Shown one piece after another: positions 58,258 through 64,000 of a stretch of 64,000 bases of DNA. A program made the position numbers and the translations under genes. The notes beneath the pieces were generated by a model. The model worked only from the letters and a program-made list of their open reading frames with translations. It had not been told where the DNA came from and made no database searches. Each line of letters starts with the position of its first letter. Position 1 is the first letter of the stretch. Source of the stretch: Marinobacter lipolyticus (GTDB lineage: Bacteria; Pseudomonadota; Gammaproteobacteria; Pseudomonadales; Oleiphilaceae); NCBI RefSeq assembly GCF_018424605.1, contig NZ_QTKT01000001.1, positions 372,001 through 436,000 of the forward strand, written 5' to 3'.

Positions 58258-58920
58258 TCAGTGAAGTGTCTGGTTTGAATCGGTGTCCGACGCCGGCTCT
58301 CCGGCGCCTTCACCTTCATCGCCGGCAGAAGCGTCGAACTCGATCTCTGCCTGCATATTCTTTTCAATTTCCCGGCCTATTTCCTCCAGATCCCGCACTT
58401 CGGACAGAGGCGGCAGTTGATCAAGATCCGAGAGATTGAAGTAATCAAGGAACTGGCGCGTGGTGGCGTACATGGCCGGACGGCCGGGCACGTCTCGGTG
58501 ACCGACTACCCTCACCCATTCGCGCTCCAGCAACGTGCGGATGATATTGCTGCTCACCGTCACCCCGCGAATGTCTTCAATTTCACCGCGGGTGATAGGC
58601 TGGCGATAAGCGATCAGAGCCAGGGTTTCCAGTAACGCCCGGGAATACCGCTGGGGCTTTTCCTCGAACAGGCGGGCAACCCAGGGTGCGTATTCCTCGC
58701 GCACCTGGAGCCGGTAACCGCTGGCGACTTTCTTCAGCTCAAAGCCGCGACCTTCGCACGCCGCCTCAAGCAGCGCCAGCACGTGCTCCATGACCTGACG
58801 GGCCGGGCGTTCGCCCTCATCGAACAGCTCCCTGAGCTGCTCCAGCGACATGGGTTTACCGGCGGCCAACAACGCCGCTTCGGTAATCGCCTGTATTTTT
58901 CGCAGGTTTTCGTCGTTCAT
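58258..58920 (-). CDS. scpB: Segregation and condensation protein B
   Basis: ScpB of 220 residues, winged-helix partner of ScpA in the Smc complex. Family landmarks: AITEAALLAAGKPMSLEQLR at the start, YSRALLETLALIAYRQPITR near 95, and IRGVTVSSNIIRTLLEREW followed by GRPAMYATTRQFLDYFNL. The C-terminus is acidic and longer than average. It lies 29 bases after scpA. Confidence 0.95.
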   Translation of the reverse strand: MNDENLRKIQAITEAALLAAGKPMSLEQLRELFDEGERPARQVMEHVLALLEAACEGRGFELKKVASGYRLQVREEYAPWVARLFEEKPQRYSRALLETLALIAYRQPITRGEIEDIRGVTVSSNIIRTLLEREWVRVVGHRDVPGRPAMYATTRQFLDYFNLSDLDQLPPLSEVRDLEEIGREIEKNMQAEIEFDASAGDEGEGAGEPASDTDSNQTLH

Positions 58921-58949
58921 AGCACTCTTTTATCCAACCATGGCGCTGA

Positions 58950-59798
58950 CTAGCTGGACGCTCTGGCCCTTACGTGGATCGGCCCAAGCACTTCGCCCTG
59001 AACCACCTCAATCAGCTGCTCCTTGACCAGTTCCAACGTCGCCAGGAAGCTGACGACCACGCCCAGGCGCCCTTCTTCCGGGGTAAACAGGCTTTCGAAG
59101 TTGACGAACCGGTCACCCTGCAGGGTCGCCAGTATGGACGACATTCGCTCACGGGTTGAGAGTCTTTCCCGTTCCACGTGGTGGCTGGTAAACAGGTCTG
59201 CGCGCTTGAGCACCCCCTGCAACGCCAATAACAGCTCCGACAGCTCCACATCCGGGTGCGGCTGGCTCGACGGCAACTTCGGCAAGGCAGCGGAACCCAC
59301 AAAGTTTTCCCGCTCCAGGCGCGGCAGCGAATCCAGATCTTCCGCCGCCTGCTTGAATCGTTCGTACTGCTGCAACCGCCGTATCAGCTCGGCTCGCGGG
59401 TCGACTTCCTCATCGTCCTCGCTTTCCTGGCGCGGCAGCAACATTCGCGACTTGATCTCCGCCAGGGTCGCGGCCATGACCAGATATTCAGCGGCCAGCT
59501 CGAAGCGCATCGCTTCCACGGCGCCAATATAGTCCATGTACTGACGCGTGATCTCACTGACGTCAATGTCCAGGATGTTCATGTTCTGACGCCGGATCAA
59601 ATACAGCAGCAGATCCAGCGGTCCCTCGAACGCCTCCAGGAAGACTGCCAGCGCATCAGGAGGAATGTAAAGATCCCGCGGCAGGTCGACCACGGGTTTG
59701 CCGGACACCAGAGCCAGCGGCACCTGGGAACCCGCCGATGTGGGCGCGTCTTCCGCCGTTTCAGCCTGCGATGTGCTCACGGTGTCTTCGGTCATCAT
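58950..59798 (-). CDS. scpA: Segregation and condensation protein A (kleisin)
   Basis: Kleisin of 282 residues that bridges the Smc heads. It has LEAFEGPLDLLLYLIRRQNM and LDIDVSEITRQYMDYIGAVE near residue 50, followed by EYLVMAATLAEIKSRMLLPR, the pattern of the N-terminal domain that binds the Smc neck. The C-terminal winged helix contains VVSFLATLELVKEQLIEVVQ. An acidic, Thr-rich tail of about 40 residues precedes the family core; ATG at 59798 or 59795 could be the start. Confidence 0.95.
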   Translation of the reverse strand: MMTEDTVSTSQAETAEDAPTSAGSQVPLALVSGKPVVDLPRDLYIPPDALAVFLEAFEGPLDLLLYLIRRQNMNILDIDVSEITRQYMDYIGAVEAMRFELAAEYLVMAATLAEIKSRMLLPRQESEDDEEVDPRAELIRRLQQYERFKQAAEDLDSLPRLERENFVGSAALPKLPSSQPHPDVELSELLLALQGVLKRADLFTSHHVERERLSTRERMSSILATLQGDRFVNFESLFTPEEGRLGVVVSFLATLELVKEQLIEVVQGEVLGPIHVRARASS

Positions 59799-59837
59799 GT
59801 CTCCAGCGCCCCACAGCGAACGTTGTCCGCCGGTGCG

Positions 59838-61052
59838 TTAGCGGTAGCTCAGCCCCATGGCTGCGCGCACTTCCTCGAGGGTATCCCGCGCGGCGTCCCG
59901 GGCCTGCTCACAGCCTTCCTCAATAATGGAATGGACCAGGTCAGGGTTGCCCTCGTACTCGCGGGCACGCTCGTGCAGCGGCCGCTGCTCTTCAATAATG
60001 GCGTCAATCAGTGGCTTCTTGCAGTCCAGGCAACCGATGCCGGCACTGCGACAGCCGGTATCCACCCATGCCCGGGTGTCGGCATCGGAGTAGATCTTGT
60101 GCATGCCCCAGACCGGGCATTTTTCCGGATCACCGGCATCGGTGCGGCGTACGCGCTGGGGATCGGTCTGCATGGTGCGGACCTTTTGCGCCACGGAATC
60201 CTGGTCTTCCCGCAACCCGATGTAGTTGTTGTAGGACTTGGACATTTTCTGGCCATCGAGCCCTGGCATCTTGGATTCCGGCGTCAGCAATGGCTGGGGC
60301 TCTGGCAGGATCACCTTGCCGCCGCCCTCAATGTAGCCATACAGGCGCTCACGGTCACCCAGGGAAATGTTCTGCTGCTCTTTCAACAGGGCGCGCGCCG
60401 TTTCCAGCGCTTCCAGATCGCCCTCTTCCTGGTACCGCTTCTTGAGGGTGCGATACAGCTTGGCGTTTTTCTTGCCCATCTTCACGATGGCGCCTTCCGC
60501 CTGCTCTTCAAAACCGGGTTCGCGGCCATAAATATGATTAAAGCGCCGGGCCACTTCACGGGTTATTTCCACATGGGAAACCTGATCGGCGCCAACCGGC
60601 ACCCGACCGGCCCGGTACATCAGAATATCCGCGCTCTGCAGCAGCGGATAACCGAGGAAGCCGTAGGTGGCCAGGTCTTTTTCCCGCAGCTTTTCCTGCT
60701 GGTCTTTATACGTCGGCACCCGCTCAAGCCAGCCCAGCGGCGTAATCATCGACAGCAACAGGTGAAGCTCGGCGTGCTCAGGCACCCGCGACTGGATAAA
60801 CATGGTCGAAGATCCGGGATTCACACCGGCTGCCAGCCAGTCGATAACCATATCCCAGACACTGTTCTCAATGCCCGAGGTATCTTCATAATCGGTGGTC
60901 AAGGCGTGCCAGTCGGCAACGAAGAAGAAGCACTCATACTCATGCTGGAGTTTAACCCAGTTTTTCAGCACACCGTGGTAGTGGCCAAGGTGAAGCTTGC
61001 CGGTAGGACGCATTCCGGACAAAACCCGTTGCTGGGAATCTACAGAACTCAA
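59838..61052 (-). CDS. trpS: Tryptophanyl-tRNA synthetase
   Basis: Class I synthetase of 404 residues that charges tRNA-Trp. The HIGH motif is GKLHLGHYHGVLKNW near residue 19 and the KMSKS motif is GQKMSKSYNN near 240. It is longer than the E. coli enzyme and belongs to the long Pseudomonas-type. The open frame reaches 61172, but homology begins at QRVLSGMRPTG; a TTG at 61052 has an AAGGAG ribosome site eight bases upstream, so I take it as start. The intervening ATG (in another frame) leads to a stop at once. Confidence 0.93.
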   Translation of the reverse strand: MSSVDSQQRVLSGMRPTGKLHLGHYHGVLKNWVKLQHEYECFFFVADWHALTTDYEDTSGIENSVWDMVIDWLAAGVNPGSSTMFIQSRVPEHAELHLLLSMITPLGWLERVPTYKDQQEKLREKDLATYGFLGYPLLQSADILMYRAGRVPVGADQVSHVEITREVARRFNHIYGREPGFEEQAEGAIVKMGKKNAKLYRTLKKRYQEEGDLEALETARALLKEQQNISLGDRERLYGYIEGGGKVILPEPQPLLTPESKMPGLDGQKMSKSYNNYIGLREDQDSVAQKVRTMQTDPQRVRRTDAGDPEKCPVWGMHKIYSDADTRAWVDTGCRSAGIGCLDCKKPLIDAIIEEQRPLHERAREYEGNPDLVHSIIEEGCEQARDAARDTLEEVRAAMGLSYR

Positions 61053-61183
61053 AGCATGAACTCCTTCTGGTGATATCAGGTCAGCCCATCTTAGTGCAGG
61101 CTGACCGGGCATTATAGTCTTATGTCGCGCCGGCGTTAAGAAACCATTGAAAAACCGGCATAACCGGCGCAAGCCGCAACGAA

Positions 61184-61220
61184 AAAGCCCCCGGCGCCTT
61201 GCGGCGGACCCGGGGGCTTT
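61184..61220 (-). terminator. Intrinsic terminator of sucC-sucD
   Basis: An eleven-base stem AAAGCCCCCGG/CCGGGGGCTTT with a GC-rich 15-base loop lies just past the sucD stop and is followed on the minus strand by a T-run. It marks the 3' end of the sucCD message. Confidence 0.85.
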
Positions 61221-61239
61221 CAGAACCGGCGTGGGCGTT

Positions 61240-62112
61240 TTACCAGCCGGTCACTTCCTTCAGCGCCTTGCCGATTTCGGCCAGGCTACGCACGGTTTTG
61301 ACACCGGCGTCGTTCAGGGCCGCAAACTTCTCGTCTGCAGTACCCTTACCACCGGAAATGATGGCGCCGGCGTGGCCCATACGCTTGCCCGGAGGCGCAG
61401 TAACACCTGCGATGTAGGACACCACCGGTTTGGTGACGTTCTCTTTGATGAACGCAGCCGCTTCTTCTTCGGCGGTACCGCCGATTTCACCGATCATCAC
61501 GATCGCCTCGGTCTGCGGGTCGTCCTGCAGCAGCTTGAGGATGTCGATGAAGTTGGAGCCCGGAATCGGGTCGCCGCCGATACCAATACAGGTGGACTGA
61601 CCGTACCCGAAATCGGTGGTCTGTTTGACCGCTTCGTAGGTCAGCGTACCTGAACGGGAAACGATGCCCACTTTGCCCGGCTTGTGAATGTGGCCCGGCA
61701 TGATGCCGATCTTGCACTCACCCGGCGTGATCACGCCCGGACAGTTGGGGCCGATCATGCGAACGCCTTTGCGATCCACGTATTCCTTCGCATACAGCAT
61801 ATCGATGGTCGGGATGCCTTCGGTGATGCACACGATCAGCTGGATACCAGCGTCTGCAGCTTCGATGATGGCGTCTTTACAGAACGGTGCCGGCACGTAG
61901 ATAACCGTCGCTTCCGCACCGGTTTTCTCCACCGCTTCACGCACGGTGTTGAAGACCGGCAGACCCAGATGCTCGGTACCACCCTTGCCGGGGCTTACGC
62001 CACCGACCATCTTGGTGCCGTACTCGATCGCCTGTTCAGAGTGGAAAGTACCCTGTGCGCCGGTAAAGCCCTGGCAGATAACCTTGGTGTCTTTATTGAT
62101 CAGGATGCTCAT
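61240..62112 (-). CDS. sucD: Succinyl-CoA ligase alpha subunit
   Basis: TCA-cycle enzyme subunit of 290 residues, which carries the phosphohistidine. The CoA-binding domain has [20 protein letters not shown] and [20 protein letters not shown]; the active-site loop is [20 protein letters not shown], with the phosphorylated His. Length is normal. Its ATG overlaps the sucC stop by one base (TAATG). Confidence 0.98.
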   Translation of the reverse strand: MSILINKDTKVICQGFTGAQGTFHSEQAIEYGTKMVGGVSPGKGGTEHLGLPVFNTVREAVEKTGAEATVIYVPAPFCKDAIIEAADAGIQLIVCITEGIPTIDMLYAKEYVDRKGVRMIGPNCPGVITPGECKIGIMPGHIHKPGKVGIVSRSGTLTYEAVKQTTDFGYGQSTCIGIGGDPIPGSNFIDILKLLQDDPQTEAIVMIGEIGGTAEEEAAAFIKENVTKPVVSYIAGVTAPPGKRMGHAGAIISGGKGTADEKFAALNDAGVKTVRSLAEIGKALKEVTGW

Positions 62113-63278
62113 TATTTACCCCCTGCGGCTTTAACGACTTGCTCTGCCGCATTAGACAGACTGGTGGCGGCAATGATGTTCAGGCCGCTGTCGGCGAGTA
62201 CCTGGGTACCCTTTTCAGCGTTGTTGCCTTCAAGGCGAACCACAACCGGCACCTTCACACCGACTTCCTTCACCGCGCCGATGATGCCCTCTGCAATCAT
62301 GTCGCAGCGAACGATACCACCGAAGATGTTGACCAGAACGGCCTTAACGTTGTCGTCAGACAGGATGATCTTGAACGCCTCAGAAACGCGCTCTTTGGTG
62401 GCACCGCCGCCAACGTCCAGGAAGTTCGCGGGCTGACCGCCGGACAACTTGATGATGTCCATGGTGCCCATGGCCAGGCCGGCGCCATTGACCATGCAGC
62501 CAATGTTGCCTTCCAGCGCAACGTAATTCAGTTCCCACTTGGCCGCTTCCGCTTCCCGGGAATCTTCCTGGGAGGGATCGTGCATCTCGTGGATCTTCTT
62601 CTGACGGTAAAGCGCATTGCCGTCTACGCCGATCTTGGCGTCGAGGCAGTGAAGATCACCGGCCGGTGTGATGACCAGCGGGTTGATTTCCAGCAGCGCC
62701 AGGTCACGGTCCTCAAACAGCTTGGCGAGGCCCATGAAAATCTTGGTGAACTGCCCGATCTGCTTGCCTTCCAGACCCAGCTTGAAGGCCAGTTCGCGGC
62801 CCTGGTATGGCTGTGCACCTACCAGCGGATCAATTTCAGCTTTCAGGATCTTTTCCGGAGTTTCTTCGGCAACCTGCTCGATTTCAACACCACCTTCGGT
62901 GGACGCCATGAAAACGATTCGGCGGGTACCACGGTCGACAACCGCACCCAGATACAGCTCCTGATCGATGTCAGTCAGGGATTCAACCAGAATCTTGCTC
63001 ACCGGCTGGCCGTGCTCGTCCGTCTGGTACGTTACCAGGTTCTTGCCCAGCCACTTCTCGGCGAACTCACGGATTTCATCCTTGCTCTTGACCAGCTTCA
63101 CACCGCCAGCCTTACCACGGCCACCAGCGTGAACCTGAGCCTTGACCACCCATGCGTCGCCGCCAATTTCGCCGGCTGCGTCCACTGCTTCTTTCGGAGT
63201 ATCGCAGGCAATGCCCTTGGATACTGGCAGGCCATATTCAGCGAACAGCTGCTTGCCCTGATATTCGTGCAAATTCAT
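62112..63278 (-). CDS. sucC: Succinyl-CoA ligase beta subunit
   Basis: TCA-cycle enzyme subunit of 388 residues with the ATP-grasp nucleotide site. The start [40 protein letters not shown] near residue 43, [20 protein letters not shown] near 195, and the C-terminal CoA-ligase part ([18 protein letters not shown]) are all standard. It is coupled to sucD and follows lpd on the same strand. Confidence 0.98.
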   Translation of the reverse strand: MNLHEYQGKQLFAEYGLPVSKGIACDTPKEAVDAAGEIGGDAWVVKAQVHAGGRGKAGGVKLVKSKDEIREFAEKWLGKNLVTYQTDEHGQPVSKILVESLTDIDQELYLGAVVDRGTRRIVFMASTEGGVEIEQVAEETPEKILKAEIDPLVGAQPYQGRELAFKLGLEGKQIGQFTKIFMGLAKLFEDRDLALLEINPLVITPAGDLHCLDAKIGVDGNALYRQKKIHEMHDPSQEDSREAEAAKWELNYVALEGNIGCMVNGAGLAMGTMDIIKLSGGQPANFLDVGGGATKERVSEAFKIILSDDNVKAVLVNIFGGIVRCDMIAEGIIGAVKEVGVKVPVVVRLEGNNAEKGTQVLADSGLNIIAATSLSNAAEQVVKAAGGK

Positions 63279-63435
63279 AGTTAATGTCCCGTCTTTTGAT
63301 GGAGGATAACCACGTACGGAAATGAACCCGCTGACGCACCGCCTTTGGTGCGCGTGATGCGAATTCGTTCTGGCAGGCCAGGGATCACCTTAACCCGCCG
63401 GTTACGCGTCCGGAAAGCTGCCGTTATGATGGCAG

Positions 63436-63459
63436 CGGGGCGCCCAAACTGGCGCCCCG
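63436..63459. terminator. Hairpin after lpd
   Basis: A nine-base stem CGGGGCGCC/GGCGCCCCG with a six-base loop follows the lpd stop. No T-run is seen on the minus strand, so it may be an attenuating hairpin or mRNA-stabilising element before sucC. Confidence 0.4.
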
Positions 63460-63473
63460 ATTCCGGTATTGCG

Positions 63474-64000
<527 letters not shown>

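Noticed and set aside
59256..61073. Plus-strand frame of 605 codons
   Set aside because: Antisense to scpA and trpS, which have full family motifs; no domain in the translation.
62139..63284. Plus-strand frame of 381 codons
   Set aside because: Exact antisense shadow of sucC.

Overview
The window reads as chromosomal DNA of a motile gammaproteobacterium close to Pseudomonas/Marinobacter. The case rests on gene order: lpd-sucC-sucD; GntR regulator-smc-zipA-ligA; cheR-cheV beside flgA-flgM-flgN; gacA-uvrC-pgsA followed by tRNA-Gly and tRNA-Cys; and a MukBEF-like Mks condensin in addition to Smc/ScpAB. Marinobacter is my best guess, made from general similarity and without a database search.

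Layout. 1-4600 (+): the end of an unassigned sugar-metabolite cluster (HAD phosphatase, GT-B and GT-A glycosyltransferases, NodS-like methyltransferase, acyl-CoA dehydrogenase-like protein), with four of the five genes in tight contact. 4641-10412 (-): a four-gene translationally coupled operon of the MksBEF condensin type with a TOPRIM nuclease (MksG/JetD-like), which makes it a candidate Wadjet-type anti-plasmid system; the nuclease gene comes first. 10554-11524: a CIA30-domain protein and a small PAS protein.

11561-23199 is a defence island, visibly more A+T-rich from about 13.3 to 22.8 kb. It holds a methyltransferase-HNH fusion gene cut by one in-frame TAG, a Vsr endonuclease, a divergent C5-cytosine methyltransferase, and a four-gene operon running GHKL (paraMORC) ATPase, Z1 helicase-like ATPase, PD-(D/E)XK nuclease, AIPR protein. 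The composition matches the MORC/MutL-type restriction systems predicted from gene neighbourhoods (Iyer, Abhiman and Aravind, 2008). The island lies next to tRNA-Cys and tRNA-Gly, a common insertion hot spot, and a methyltransferase gene stub remains at the edge. I see no integrase.

23794-27300 (+): an Mla/Pqi-like lipid ABC transporter with an MCE protein and lipoprotein. 27261-30346 (-): pgsA, uvrC, gacA. 30450-35065 (-): a YheU-like protein, a chemoreceptor, a DUF1330 protein and a phytochrome-like diguanylate cyclase whose chromophore-binding residues look lost. 35231-37631: acylphosphatase, tRNA-Ser, isochorismatase-like hydrolase, ChrR-like cupin, flavin reductase-like protein. 37656-41349: chemotaxis and flagellar genes, with an exact sigma-28 consensus promoter before flgM. 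41394-48376: an unusual two-part protein, a periplasmic cyclophilin, mnmC, a CBS protein and a large Calx-beta lipoprotein. 48549-56017 (-): ligA, zipA, smc and a GntR regulator. 56291-61052: a diguanylate cyclase, rluB, scpB, scpA and trpS. 61240-64000 (-): sucD, sucC and the end of lpd.

The genome thus carries two condensin-like machines in one window: housekeeping Smc (51838-55332) with ScpAB (58258-59798), and MksBEF plus nuclease. The latter and the paraMORC restriction island are the two defence modules here.
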